Below, piece by piece: positions 1 to 7,539 of a stretch of DNA of 64,000 nucleotides. The notes under the pieces were generated by a model that had not been told where the DNA came from, ran no database searches, and saw only the letters and a program-made list of their open reading frames with translations. Every line of letters starts with the position of its first letter. Positions within the stretch are counted from its first letter, which is position 1. The stretch is from positions 3,968,001 through 4,032,000 of the forward strand of contig NZ_BLLB01000002.1 of the NCBI RefSeq assembly GCF_010723735.1, written 5' to 3'. The translations under genes and the position numbers were made by a program. The stretch is from Mycolicibacterium hippocampi. GTDB taxonomy: Bacteria > Actinomycetota > Actinomycetes > Mycobacteriales > Mycobacteriaceae.

Positions 1-939
1 TTCCAGACGGCGTCGGGGATCACCGTCGACTACAAGGAAGACTTCAACGACAACGAACAGTGGTTCGCCAAGAACCGGGAGCCGTTGTCGCGAAAGCAGG
101 ACATCGGCGCCGACCTGGCGATCCCGACCACGTTCCTGGCGGTGCGGCTGCACCAACTGGGCTGGCTCAACGACATCAGCGACGAGGGCGTGCCCAACAA
201 GAAGAACATCCGCCCCGACCTGCTGGAGGCCAGCGTCGACCCGGGTCGTCAGTTCAGCGCGCCATACATGTCCGGGCTCGTCGGGCTCGCCTACAACCGC
301 GCCGCCACCGGCCGCGACATCTCGACGATCGACGACCTGTGGGATCCCGCGTTCCGGGGCCGGGTCAGCCTGTTCTCCGACGCGCAGGACGGTCTCGGGA
401 TGATCATGCTCTCGCAGGGGAACACCCCGGAGAACCCGACCACCGAGAGCGTGCAGCAGGCCATCGACCTGGTTCGCGAACAGAACGACCAGGGCCAGAT
501 CCGCAGGTTCACCGGCAACGACTACGCCGACGATCTGGCGGCCGGCAACATCGCTGTCGCACAAGCGTATTCGGGCGATGTGGTACAGCTGCAGGCGGAC
601 AACCCCGATCTGCAGTTCATCGTCCCCGAAACGGGCGCGACCACGTTCGTCGACACGATGGTCATCCCCTACACCACACAGAACCAGAAGGCCGCCGAGG
701 CGTGGATCAACTACGTCTACGACCGGGCCAACTACGCCAAATTGGTCTCCTACGTCCAATACGTGCCGGTGCTCTCGGGCATGACCGAGGAACTGGAGAA
801 GATCGATCCGGAGTCCGCCCGCAACCCGCTGATCAACCCCCCCGAGGACGTGCTGGCGAAGTCGAAGGGCTGGGCGGCGTTGACCGACGAGCAGACGCAG
901 GAGTACAACACCGCGTACGCCGCCGTCACCGGCGGCTGA
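1..939 (+). CDS. Polyamine-type ABC transporter solute-binding protein, 5' truncated by the window
   Basis: Extracytoplasmic solute-binding protein of the PotD/spermidine-putrescine type, expected to capture ligand outside the membrane and deliver it to the two permeases that follow. The reading frame is open from the first base, so the start and signal peptide lie upstream; 312 residues are visible. The visible part contains the family-like stretches IGADLAIPTTF, FSAPYMSGLVGLAYN and DTMVIPYTTQNQKAAEAW, typical of this type-2 periplasmic-binding fold. The first permease starts 3 nt after the stop, so one operon is clear. The ligand cannot be read from sequence; polyamine is a family-level guess. 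An ATPase (PotA-like) gene is not in the window and is probably upstream. Confidence 0.9.
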   Translation, partial: FQTASGITVDYKEDFNDNEQWFAKNREPLSRKQDIGADLAIPTTFLAVRLHQLGWLNDISDEGVPNKKNIRPDLLEASVDPGRQFSAPYMSGLVGLAYNRAATGRDISTIDDLWDPAFRGRVSLFSDAQDGLGMIMLSQGNTPENPTTESVQQAIDLVREQNDQGQIRRFTGNDYADDLAAGNIAVAQAYSGDVVQLQADNPDLQFIVPETGATTFVDTMVIPYTTQNQKAAEAWINYVYDRANYAKLVSYVQYVPVLSGMTEELEKIDPESARNPLINPPEDVLAKSKGWAALTDEQTQEYNTAYAAVTGG

Positions 940-942
940 CAC

Positions 943-1818
943 ATGGCCGGTGTCGCCACCAGCAGTCGGCAGCGGAGCAAGATCGCCCCGTACCTGATGG
1001 TCCTGCCGGCGCTCGCGTACCTCGGCATTTTCTTCGTGGTGCCTTTCTTCTCGCTGGCGCGCACATCGTTGTCGGAGACCGGCGGATCGGTGTTCATGCC
1101 GACGCTGACGTTCGCCTGGGACATCGGCAACTTCGGCGACGCGTTCACCGAGTACCGCGAGCAGATCTTCCGGTCCTTCGGCTACGCGTTCGCGGCCACC
1201 CTGCTGTGCCTGGTGCTGGCGTTCCCGCTGGCATACGTCATCGCATTCAAGGCGGGTCGCTTCAAGAACCTGATCCTCGGCCTTGTCATCCTGCCGTTCT
1301 TCGTGACGTTCCTGATCCGCACGCTCGCCTGGAAGACGATCCTGGCCGATGACGGCTGGCTCGTCACCGCGCTGGGCACCATCGGCCTGCTTCCTGACGA
1401 AGGGCGCCTGCTGTCCACGAGCTGGGCGGTCATCGGTGGTCTGACCTACAACTGGATCATCTTCATGATCCTGCCGTTGTACGTCAGCCTCGAGAAGATC
1501 GATCCACGGCTGCTCGAGGCGTCCAAGGACCTCTACTCGTCGACGCCACGGAGTTTCCGCAAGGTGATCCTGCCGCTGTCGATGCCGGGGGTGCTCGCGG
1601 GCAGCATGCTGGTGTTCATCCCGTCGGTCGGCGATTTCATCAACGCCGACTATCTCGGGAGTACCCAGACGACGATGATCGGCAATGTCATCCAGAAACA
1701 GTTCCTCGTCGTCAAGGACTACCCTGCCGCTGCCGCGCTCAGCCTCGGGTTGATGGTCACGATCCTCGTCGGGGTGCTGCTCTACGCCAGGGCGCTCGGC
1801 ACGGAGGACCTGGTATGA
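943..1818 (+). CDS. ABC transporter permease, PotB-like
   Basis: Integral membrane permease (291 aa) of a polyamine-type ABC importer, pairing with the downstream permease to form the translocation channel. The N-terminus gives a hydrophobic segment around residues 15-35 (YLMVLPALAYLGIFFVVPFF) typical of PotB/PotH proteins, followed by about five more membrane segments. The ATPase-docking EAA-like loop is around residues 187-215 (LLEASKDLYSSTPRSFRKVI then LPLSMPGVLAG). The ATG is 3 nt after the stop of the binding protein and the end overlaps the next gene by 4 nt (ATGA), which indicates translational coupling. Substrate specificity is inferred from the family only. Confidence 0.92.
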   Translation: MAGVATSSRQRSKIAPYLMVLPALAYLGIFFVVPFFSLARTSLSETGGSVFMPTLTFAWDIGNFGDAFTEYREQIFRSFGYAFAATLLCLVLAFPLAYVIAFKAGRFKNLILGLVILPFFVTFLIRTLAWKTILADDGWLVTALGTIGLLPDEGRLLSTSWAVIGGLTYNWIIFMILPLYVSLEKIDPRLLEASKDLYSSTPRSFRKVILPLSMPGVLAGSMLVFIPSVGDFINADYLGSTQTTMIGNVIQKQFLVVKDYPAAAALSLGLMVTILVGVLLYARALGTEDLV

Positions 1819-2672
1819 CGACACAGGCAGGCGCCGCGGTCGCCACCGCCGCACAGCAGGACCCCCGCCCGAAAAAGCTGAAGTCACGACGCAATTGGGG
1901 TGACGTGCTGCTGCGCATCGTTGCCGGGTTGGTGCTGTTGTATCTGTTCCTGCCGATCTTCGTGATCATCTTGTTCTCGTTCAACAAGCCCGTCGGCAGA
2001 TTCAACTACAGCTGGGAAGGCTTCACGCTGGACAACTGGGCGGACCCGTTCAAGTACCCGCCCCTGACCGACGCACTGAAACTGAGCCTCAACGTCGCCG
2101 CGGTGTCCACCGCGGTGGCCCTGGTGCTGGGGACGTTGGTGGCGGTGGCGCTGGTCCGCCAGCGCTGGCGCGGACAGCGAGCGGTCGACACCTTCCTGAT
2201 CCTGCCGCTGACGGCCCCCGAGGTGGTGATGGGTGCGGCGCTGCTGACCCTGTTCCTCGATCTCAGCTGGCCGGCCGGCTACACCACGATCCTGATCGCG
2301 CACATCGCCTTCGAGGTCAGTTTCATCGCGATGACCGTGCGTGCCCGGGTCCGTGGCTTCGACTGGACCCTCGAGGACGCCTCGCTGGATCTGGGCGCCG
2401 GCCCGGCCCGGACGTTCTTCAAGGTGACGCTGCCGCTGATCGTGCCCGGTATCGTCGCGGCGGCGATGCTGTCGTTCGCGTTGTCGCTGGACGACTTCAT
2501 CATCACCTATTTTGTCAGCGGCTCGACCGTGACCTACCCCCTCTACGTCAACGCGGCGGTCAAAGCGGCGGTGCCGCCGCAGATCAACGTGCTGGCCACC
2601 GCGATCCTGTTGGTCAGCCTGCTGCTATTGGCGGTGGGCACGTTGTACCGGCGCAAGAGGTTCGCCGGCTGA
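1815..2672 (+). CDS. ABC transporter permease, PotC-like
   Basis: Second membrane permease (285 aa) of the same importer. About six hydrophobic segments are visible; the first (residues about 37-57, VAGLVLLYLFLPIFVIILFS) is followed by the FNKPVGRFNYSWEGFTLDNW motif characteristic of PotC/PotI proteins. The EAA-like docking loop LEDASLDLGAGPARTFFKVT is near residue 184, followed by LPLIVPGIVAAA. Its start overlaps the upstream permease stop by 4 nt. The gene ends the operon: the next gene lies on the opposite strand and converges. Confidence 0.92.
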   Translation: MTTQAGAAVATAAQQDPRPKKLKSRRNWGDVLLRIVAGLVLLYLFLPIFVIILFSFNKPVGRFNYSWEGFTLDNWADPFKYPPLTDALKLSLNVAAVSTAVALVLGTLVAVALVRQRWRGQRAVDTFLILPLTAPEVVMGAALLTLFLDLSWPAGYTTILIAHIAFEVSFIAMTVRARVRGFDWTLEDASLDLGAGPARTFFKVTLPLIVPGIVAAAMLSFALSLDDFIITYFVSGSTVTYPLYVNAAVKAAVPPQINVLATAILLVSLLLLAVGTLYRRKRFAG

Positions 2673-2697
2673 CCGGTGCCGACCTGAACGACGGAGC

Positions 2698-3081
2698 TTA
2701 CTTCAGCAGCATCGTGCGATGGTTGGCCGCGATCTCGTGTTGCATCTCGGCCCGGGACAGTTCATGCATGCCGCATTCGCAGGCAGCCGGTACCAGATCG
2801 TCAGCGTAGCGTCCCGCATCCAGGACGTCGACGTAGCGCGAGCCGTGTCTGCTCGCGTGGTGCGCAGCGTCGACGAAATCCCGGTCTCCGTGTGCGTGCG
2901 GGCCGACACGTGATTCGAACACCGCTCCGGCGGATGTACTGAAAACAGCTGCGACATGGTGGCTTCGGCCACAACGCACCCGCAACAGAGCGCGGTGGTC
3001 TCGTTCAGCGCCGAGCGCGTCCAGCGCCTCCAGGGCTGCAGCCCGGCGTTCAGTCGGTGTGGTGGCGTTCTGATGCCTCAT
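2698..3081 (-). CDS. Conserved hypothetical protein, His/Cys-rich
   Basis: Protein of 127 aa that I cannot assign a function. It is probably a real gene: a GGAGGAAG ribosome-binding site lies 3 nt upstream of the ATG, and the composition is protein-like with conserved-looking motifs (RVRCGRSHHVAAVF, FESRVGPHAHGDRDFVDAAH, ACECGMHELSR). The clustered histidines and the CxC near the C-terminus would suit metal binding, but this is inference. It converges with the permease gene (25 nt between ends) and lies 72 nt downstream of a possible small Cys-rich gene on the same strand. Confidence 0.7.
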   Translation of the reverse strand: MRHQNATTPTERRAAALEALDALGAERDHRALLRVRCGRSHHVAAVFSTSAGAVFESRVGPHAHGDRDFVDAAHHASRHGSRYVDVLDAGRYADDLVPAACECGMHELSRAEMQHEIAANHRTMLLK

Positions 3082-3153
3082 GGCTTCCTCCGCATTCCGG
3101 GTCGAACCTCTCGAACGGTACTGACCAGACGGGCCCGCGTCAGGAGTCGAAGG

Positions 3154-3312
3154 TCACCTCTCGCCCGTCGACGGCGAGGTCGCGAAGGCGTCCTCGATCC
3201 ACATCAGCAACTCGGCCAGTTCCAGGCTCCCGATGCCCAAGCAGACCTTGGTCCCCAGACAGTGGGCACAAGTGCCCTGTCGGCAGGCAGAATCCGACCC
3301 CGGCGACCACAA
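3154..3312 (-). CDS. Possible small Cys-rich protein, start uncertain
   Basis: A short reading frame whose C-terminal part looks coding: SACRQGTCAHCLGTKVC gives a C-x4-C-x2-C-x5-C pattern, followed by an amphipathic helix-like stretch SLELAELLMWIEDAFATS. The frame continues upstream antisense to the ZIP gene, so its length there is not evidence. The likeliest usable start is TTG at 3312 (52 aa); a GGAGGA run touches that codon, which is too close for a normal ribosome-binding site. It may be cotranscribed with the downstream 127-aa gene. The cysteine spacing suggests a zinc or iron-sulfur knuckle. It could also be a chance frame. Confidence 0.4.
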   Translation of the reverse strand: MWSPGSDSACRQGTCAHCLGTKVCLGIGSLELAELLMWIEDAFATSPSTGER

Positions 3313-3339
3313 TCCTCCGCCGGTCCGGAACGGTGCCGA

Positions 3340-3345
3340 TAGGGT
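3340..3345 (+). promoter_or_regulatory. Putative -10 hexamer of the ZIP transporter gene (leaderless)
   Basis: TAGGGT matches the mycobacterial TANNNT -10 consensus and ends 6 nt before the GTG start at 3352, the spacing expected if transcription starts at the first base of the start codon. No Shine-Dalgarno sequence is visible, which fits a leaderless mRNA. Confidence 0.5.
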
Positions 3346-3351
3346 CGGACC

Positions 3352-4086
3352 GTGTCCACGTTGGGCTGGATCCTGTTGGCGGGCTTGGCCATGAGCACGC
3401 TGGCCCTCGTGGGCAGCACCGCCCTGCTCATACCGGACCGGTTGTTTTCGCGCATCGTGATGCCTTTGGTGGGTCTGGCGGCTGGTGCGCTGCTGGGCGG
3501 CGCGCTCTTTCACATGCTGCCCGAATCGATTTCGACCATCGGGAACCACCTGTCGGTCTTTGCGTGGGTCGCCGCCGGGTTGTTCTCATTTCATGTACTC
3601 GAACAGTTCTTGCACTGGCACCACTGCCATCGTCCGATCCGTGAGCACCGCCCCCTGGGCTACCTCATCCTCGCCGCCGACGGACTCCACAACCTGATCG
3701 GCGGCATGGCGGTCGGGAGCGCATTCGTCGTCGACTTTCGCCTCGGCATCGTCACATGGTTGGTGGCGGCGGCCCACGAGATTCCGCAGGAACTCGGTGA
3801 CTTCGGAATCCTCGTGCACAGCGGCTGGAACACTCGGCAGGCGTTGCTCTACAACGTCCTGTCAGCACTGACATTTCCTGCGGGAGGGCTGCTCGCATAC
3901 GGGTTTGCCGGCCATGTCGACGTCGCCGTTCTGGTGCCGTTCGCCGCCGGGAACTTCATCTACATCGCACTCACCGATCTACTGCCGGAGATCAGCACGT
4001 CGCCGATCGCCAAGCACAAGATCGTGCAGACACTCAGCTTCGCAATCGGACTCCTGGTGCTCTGGGTGATCGCTGTGCTGGCGTGA
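3352..4086 (+). CDS. ZIP family metal transporter
   Basis: Membrane protein of 244 aa with about seven to eight hydrophobic segments, matching the ZIP (ZupT/GufA-like) fold that moves Zn2+ or other divalent metals toward the cytosol. The diagnostic metal-site motifs are present: DGLHNLIGGMAVG around residue 110 and AAHEIPQELGDFGILVHSG around residue 142, giving the HN...HEIPxE pattern of helices IV and V. A His-rich loop HWHHCH is near residues 85-90. The GTG start is chosen because it follows a -10-like TAGGGT by 6 nt and the first membrane helix starts at once. Substrate is not determinable; no clear Zur box was seen. Confidence 0.88.
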   Translation: MSTLGWILLAGLAMSTLALVGSTALLIPDRLFSRIVMPLVGLAAGALLGGALFHMLPESISTIGNHLSVFAWVAAGLFSFHVLEQFLHWHHCHRPIREHRPLGYLILAADGLHNLIGGMAVGSAFVVDFRLGIVTWLVAAAHEIPQELGDFGILVHSGWNTRQALLYNVLSALTFPAGGLLAYGFAGHVDVAVLVPFAAGNFIYIALTDLLPEISTSPIAKHKIVQTLSFAIGLLVLWVIAVLA

Positions 4087-4114
4087 GAGGTGGATTCCCC
4101 GGGCGGGGACGCGG

Positions 4115-4134
4115 TTCGGGACTGTGGTCAATCG
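4115..4134 (+). promoter_or_regulatory. DosR-like box 1
   Basis: The 20-mer beginning TTCGGGACT matches the left half of the published DosR consensus TTSGGGACTWWAGTCCCSAA at every position and keeps GTC in the right half (13 of 20 by eye). It lies 56 nt upstream of the ATG of a gene whose closest remembered M. tuberculosis counterpart (Rv0571c) belongs to the DosR regulon. Confidence 0.55.
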
Positions 4135-4136
4135 GC

Positions 4137-4156
4137 TCAAGGACTTAGTTCCATTC
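4137..4156 (+). promoter_or_regulatory. DosR-like box 2 (weaker)
   Basis: Core GGACTTAGTTCC at 4141-4152 resembles the centre of the DosR palindrome, with 11 of 20 consensus positions matched by eye. It lies 22 nt (two helical turns) downstream of box 1, the kind of paired arrangement seen at many DosR targets. An inverted repeat GTTCC/GGAAC follows at 4166-4180, close to the start codon. Confidence 0.4.
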
Positions 4157-4189
4157 CGGTGCGTCGTTCCTTTGGGGAACACTCAATTG

Positions 4190-5518
4190 ATGAGGCCATT
4201 TGACGATCGGATGGACGCTGGACGCCAACTGGCACAGCGTCTCGATCCCCTACGCGGCCAGGACATCGTGGTCCTCGGCCTGCCGCGGGGCGGCGTGCCG
4301 GTGGGCTTTCAGGTCGCCCAATCGCTGCACGCCCCACTCGACGTGCTCATGGTGCGCAAGCTCGGCGTCCCCTTCCAGCCCGAACTCGCCTTCGGCGCCA
4401 TCGGTGAGGACGGGGTGCGGGTGCTCAACGACCGCGTGGTCCACGAGGCGCACCTCGACGGCGACGCGATGGATGCCGTCGAACGCAAGCAGCGGGCCGA
4501 ACTACGGCGCCGTGTGGAACGCTTCCGCGCCGGGCGCAGCCGGATTCCGTTGACAGGGCGGATCGCCGTCATCGTCGACGACGGTATCGCCACCGGTGCG
4601 ACCGCCAAAGCGGCATGCCAGGTCGCCCGCGCTCACGGCGCGAACAGGGTCGTGTTGGCGGTACCGATCGGACCTGACGATCTCGCCGAGCGGTTCGCCG
4701 GATACGCCGACGAGGTGATCTGCCTGCGAACGCCCACGTACTTCTCCGCCGTCGGGCAGGGATACCGCCACTTCACGCAGACCTCCGACGACGAGGTGGT
4801 CGCACTGCTCGACCGAGCGCGGAGTGGCATGCCGAAACCCGCGGGCACCGGGGCCGAGGACCCACCGATGTGGGACGAAGAAGTCGAGGTGGCTGCAGGG
4901 CCGGTGATGTTGGCAGGACATCTGACCGTCCCCGAGAATCCTTCGGGTGTCGTCGTCTTCGCACACGGCAGCGGGAGCAGCCGGCACAGCCCTCGAAATC
5001 GTTATGTCGCTGAGGTATTGAACGAGGCTGGGCTTGCCACTCTGTTGTTCGATCTGCTCACACCCGAGGAGGAACGTCACCGGGCCAACGTCTTCGACAT
5101 CGAATTACTGGCCCGACGCCTGGTTGACGTCACATTCTGGCTGGCGGGCCGGCCGGCCACAGCGTCCCTCCCGGTCGGCTACTTCGGTGCGAGCACCGGG
5201 GCGGGGGCGGCGCTGGTCGCGGCTGCCGATCCCCGCACGAAGGTCGGCGCGGTCGTCTCCCGCGGTGGCAGGCCCGACCTCGCCGGTCGCTCGCTGATGA
5301 AGGTCTCGGTTCCCACCTTGCTGATCGTGGGCGGGCAGGACGATGTGGTCTTCGAACTGAACCGACAGGCGCAGGCGGCAATACCCGGCAAGTGCAAACT
5401 CAGCGTGGTTCCCCGCGCCACGCACCTGTTCGAAGAACCGGGCACGCTCGAACAGGTGGCGAAGCTGGCGTGTGAGTGGTTCGTCGACCACCTGAGCCGC
5501 GTCGTCGTGCGGCCGTAA
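4190..5518 (+). CDS. Phosphoribosyltransferase-alpha/beta hydrolase fusion, Rv0571c type
   Basis: Two-domain protein of 442 aa. Residues about 1-215 are a phosphoribosyltransferase-like domain with the PRPP-binding loop VIVDDGIATGATAKAA and the N-terminal LPRGGVPVGFQVA. Residues about 230-440 are a dienelactone-hydrolase-like alpha/beta hydrolase with the nucleophile region FGASTGAGAAL and a C-terminal ATHLFEEPG that supplies the catalytic His. The length matches remembered M. tuberculosis Rv0571c (443 aa), a DosR-regulon member. I place the start at the ATG at 4190, because an upstream extension would begin inside the DosR-like boxes. The PhoU gene follows after 41 nt. The biochemical role of this fusion is unknown. 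Confidence 0.87.
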   Translation: MRPFDDRMDAGRQLAQRLDPLRGQDIVVLGLPRGGVPVGFQVAQSLHAPLDVLMVRKLGVPFQPELAFGAIGEDGVRVLNDRVVHEAHLDGDAMDAVERKQRAELRRRVERFRAGRSRIPLTGRIAVIVDDGIATGATAKAACQVARAHGANRVVLAVPIGPDDLAERFAGYADEVICLRTPTYFSAVGQGYRHFTQTSDDEVVALLDRARSGMPKPAGTGAEDPPMWDEEVEVAAGPVMLAGHLTVPENPSGVVVFAHGSGSSRHSPRNRYVAEVLNEAGLATLLFDLLTPEEERHRANVFDIELLARRLVDVTFWLAGRPATASLPVGYFGASTGAGAALVAAADPRTKVGAVVSRGGRPDLAGRSLMKVSVPTLLIVGGQDDVVFELNRQAQAAIPGKCKLSVVPRATHLFEEPGTLEQVAKLACEWFVDHLSRVVVRP

Positions 5519-5559
5519 CGACGCCGTTCTGCCGCGAAACACTCGAAGAGGCAAGGCGA

Positions 5560-6225
5560 ATGCGAACTGAATACCACCAAGAGCTGGCCGAACTGGGCAC
5601 CTCACTGACGCAGTTGTGCGATTTGGCCGCGACCCTCATCGGTCACGCGACCCGGGCACTGCTCGACGCTGACCTCGAGCTGGCGGAGCAGGTCATCAGC
5701 GACTACGGCAGGGTCACGGCACTGAGCACCACCGCCGAGGAGCGGGCCATTTCGTTGCTGGCCCTCCAACAGCCGGTCGCAGGCGACCTTCGCAGCATCG
5801 TCAGCCACCTACAGTGCATCGGTGAGGTCGAGCGGATGGGCGCCCTGGCCGTGCACGTCGCCAAGATCGTCCGTCAGCGACATCCGCAGCACGTGTTGCC
5901 TGCGGACATCGCGGACCAGTGCGCCGAGATGGGCCGGATCGCCGTCGAATTGGCGAACGACGCGAGGACGGTGGTGGCCTCGGGCGACCCGGACAAGGCA
6001 GCCCGACTGCGCGAGCAGGACGACGCCATGGATGAGCTGCACGAGCACCTGCTCGCTGCGCTGTTGGATCCCGGATGGAGGCACGGCGCCGGTGCAGCAG
6101 TCGATCTCGCGTTGCTCGGGCGCTTCTACGAGCGCTTCGCCGACCATGCCGTGGAGATCGGCAGGCGGGTGGTCTTCGAGGCGACCGGCACGCTGCCGCC
6201 CGAGCAGGGAATCGGGACCTACTAG
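5560..6225 (+). CDS. phoU: PhoU-family phosphate regulatory protein
   Basis: Cytoplasmic all-helical protein of 221 aa with two PhoU repeats, expected to modulate phosphate uptake through the Pst transporter and the PhoR/SenX3-type kinase. Family features are MRTEYHQELAELGTSLTQLC at the start and the metal-binding-type stretch RMGALAVHVAKIV in the first repeat, with YERFADHAVEIGRR in the second. The ATG at 5560 is chosen because GAAGAGG lies 9-15 nt upstream and the family begins here. It is downstream of, and probably cotranscribed with, the DosR-box-controlled fusion gene, so it may be a condition-specific PhoU paralogue rather than the Pst-linked copy. Confidence 0.88.
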   Translation: MRTEYHQELAELGTSLTQLCDLAATLIGHATRALLDADLELAEQVISDYGRVTALSTTAEERAISLLALQQPVAGDLRSIVSHLQCIGEVERMGALAVHVAKIVRQRHPQHVLPADIADQCAEMGRIAVELANDARTVVASGDPDKAARLREQDDAMDELHEHLLAALLDPGWRHGAGAAVDLALLGRFYERFADHAVEIGRRVVFEATGTLPPEQGIGTY

Positions 6226-6232
6226 AAGCGTG

Positions 6233-7096
6233 TCAGGCCACCTCGAGTGGCACCGTGGCGCGGGCTCCGGTGCGTGCCGCTCCCGCGCCTGCTGTCACCA
6301 CGAAGAGGATGCCGGCCACAGCCAGGGCGCTCGGAACCTGTTCGAGCACAAGCAGTCCGACCAGCATTGCCAGCGCCGGTTCCAAGCTCATCAGGGTGCC
6401 GAACGCCGCGGTGGTGAGCCGGCGAAGAGCCAGCATCTCCAATGTGAACGGCACCACCGGCAACAGTATGGCGAGCCCGACTCCGATCAGCAGGATCTGC
6501 GGCGTCATCCGGTCGAAGACCGCGGGACCAACGGCGAGGGTCGCCACCAATCCGGCGACGGGCATCGACACCGCCAGGCCGCTGATCCCGGCGACCTCGT
6601 CCCCGACCCGCTGGGTGAGCACGATATACCCGGCCCAGCAGGCGGCTGCGGCGAGCGCGTACCCGGCACCGACGGGGTCGACCGCCCCGCTCCACGGCTC
6701 AGTGAGCAGCACGACGCCCACCGCTGCCAGACCCGGCCACACCGTGCGGGCGCGACCGTGGCCACGTGCGATGGCCACGCCCAGCGGTCCCAGGAATTCC
6801 AGCGCGCTGGCGGTGCCGAGCGGGATGCGATCCAGGGCCGCCATGAACAGCAACGTGATCGCCGCCGTGACGACGCCGAGCAGGACACACGTCAGGAAGC
6901 TGTTGCGGGTGAAGGCCGACCGGCGCGGCCGGACGATGACCAGCAGCAGGATCCCCGCCCATGCGAGTCGCAGCCATGCCGCGCCTTCGACGCCGATGTC
7001 GTCGATCAGCGATACGGCCACCGCCAGCCCCATCTGCAGACAGACCATGGCGCCTACCGCCATGAACGCGCCGGTGCGGGCCTGCTCGGTGCTCAC
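6233..7096 (-). CDS. EamA/DMT-family transporter, RhtA-like
   Basis: Integral membrane protein of 287 aa with about ten hydrophobic segments arranged as two EamA halves, typical of RhtA-like exporters of amino acids and other metabolites. Recognisable pieces are the N-terminal MAVGAMVCLQMGLAVAVSLI, SALEFLGPLGVAI in the first repeat and TAAFGTLMSLEPALAMLVGL in the second. The start codon is GTG with a CAGGGG ribosome-binding element directly upstream. It converges with phoU (7 nt between stops). Substrate cannot be predicted. Confidence 0.85.
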   Translation of the reverse strand: MSTEQARTGAFMAVGAMVCLQMGLAVAVSLIDDIGVEGAAWLRLAWAGILLLVIVRPRRSAFTRNSFLTCVLLGVVTAAITLLFMAALDRIPLGTASALEFLGPLGVAIARGHGRARTVWPGLAAVGVVLLTEPWSGAVDPVGAGYALAAAACWAGYIVLTQRVGDEVAGISGLAVSMPVAGLVATLAVGPAVFDRMTPQILLIGVGLAILLPVVPFTLEMLALRRLTTAAFGTLMSLEPALAMLVGLLVLEQVPSALAVAGILFVVTAGAGAARTGARATVPLEVA

Positions 7097-7171
7097 CCCT
7101 GCATTGAACGGGACGCCGACTGCTCAGGTCCACGCGTTTTCGCCGGAGGCACCCCGGAGGCGGCGGCCGTG

Positions 7172-7450
7172 CTAGCGAGCGGCGGTGCTCCGCCGTCCGG
7201 TGACACCGAGGTAGATCGCGATCAACACGATCGCGATGATGACGCCGACCAGGAACGGGATGATCTCGAAACCGCCGTTCTCGTTGGAGTACCCGAGTTG
7301 ATAGGTCACCCACGAGCCCAGAAACGACCCGAGCGCGCCGAGGGCCACGGTCATGATGACCCCGATGTTCTGCTTTCCGGGCATGATCAGTCGGGCGAGA
7401 CCTCCCACAATCAGCCCGACGACGATGGCTCCGAGGATCGTCCAAAGCAT
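7172..7450 (-). CDS. GlsB/YeaQ/YmgE-family (transglycosylase-associated) membrane protein
   Basis: Small membrane protein of 92 aa with three hydrophobic segments: LWTILGAIVVGLIVGGLARL, MTVALGALGSFLGSWVTYQ and IIPFLVGVIIAIVLIAIYLG. The glycine-rich spacing and the ARLIMPGKQNIG loop are diagnostic of this stress-associated family, whose biochemical role is not established. The ATG at 7450 is preceded by GAGGAGTACGAG, a strong ribosome-binding site; a longer frame upstream is not protein-like. Confidence 0.88.
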   Translation of the reverse strand: MLWTILGAIVVGLIVGGLARLIMPGKQNIGVIMTVALGALGSFLGSWVTYQLGYSNENGGFEIIPFLVGVIIAIVLIAIYLGVTGRRSTAAR

Positions 7451-7539
7451 CTCGTACTCCTCACGGGTCGCGCCAGCGGAGTTCCCACTGCCTGAGTCCG
7501 CTCTACCCGTTATCGCCGGCCCCAATCTCCGGCGACCGC

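Noticed and set aside
3239..3258. Additional DosR-like box upstream of the ZIP gene
   Set aside because: It matches 13 of 20 consensus bases but lies in the possible small coding sequence and about 100 nt from the start; a chance match is likely without a matrix score.
4166..4180. GTTCC-N5-GGAAC inverted repeat as a SigH/SigE promoter
   Set aside because: The GGAAC element has no GTT at the required distance before the start codon; it may be only a hairpin near the ribosome-binding region.
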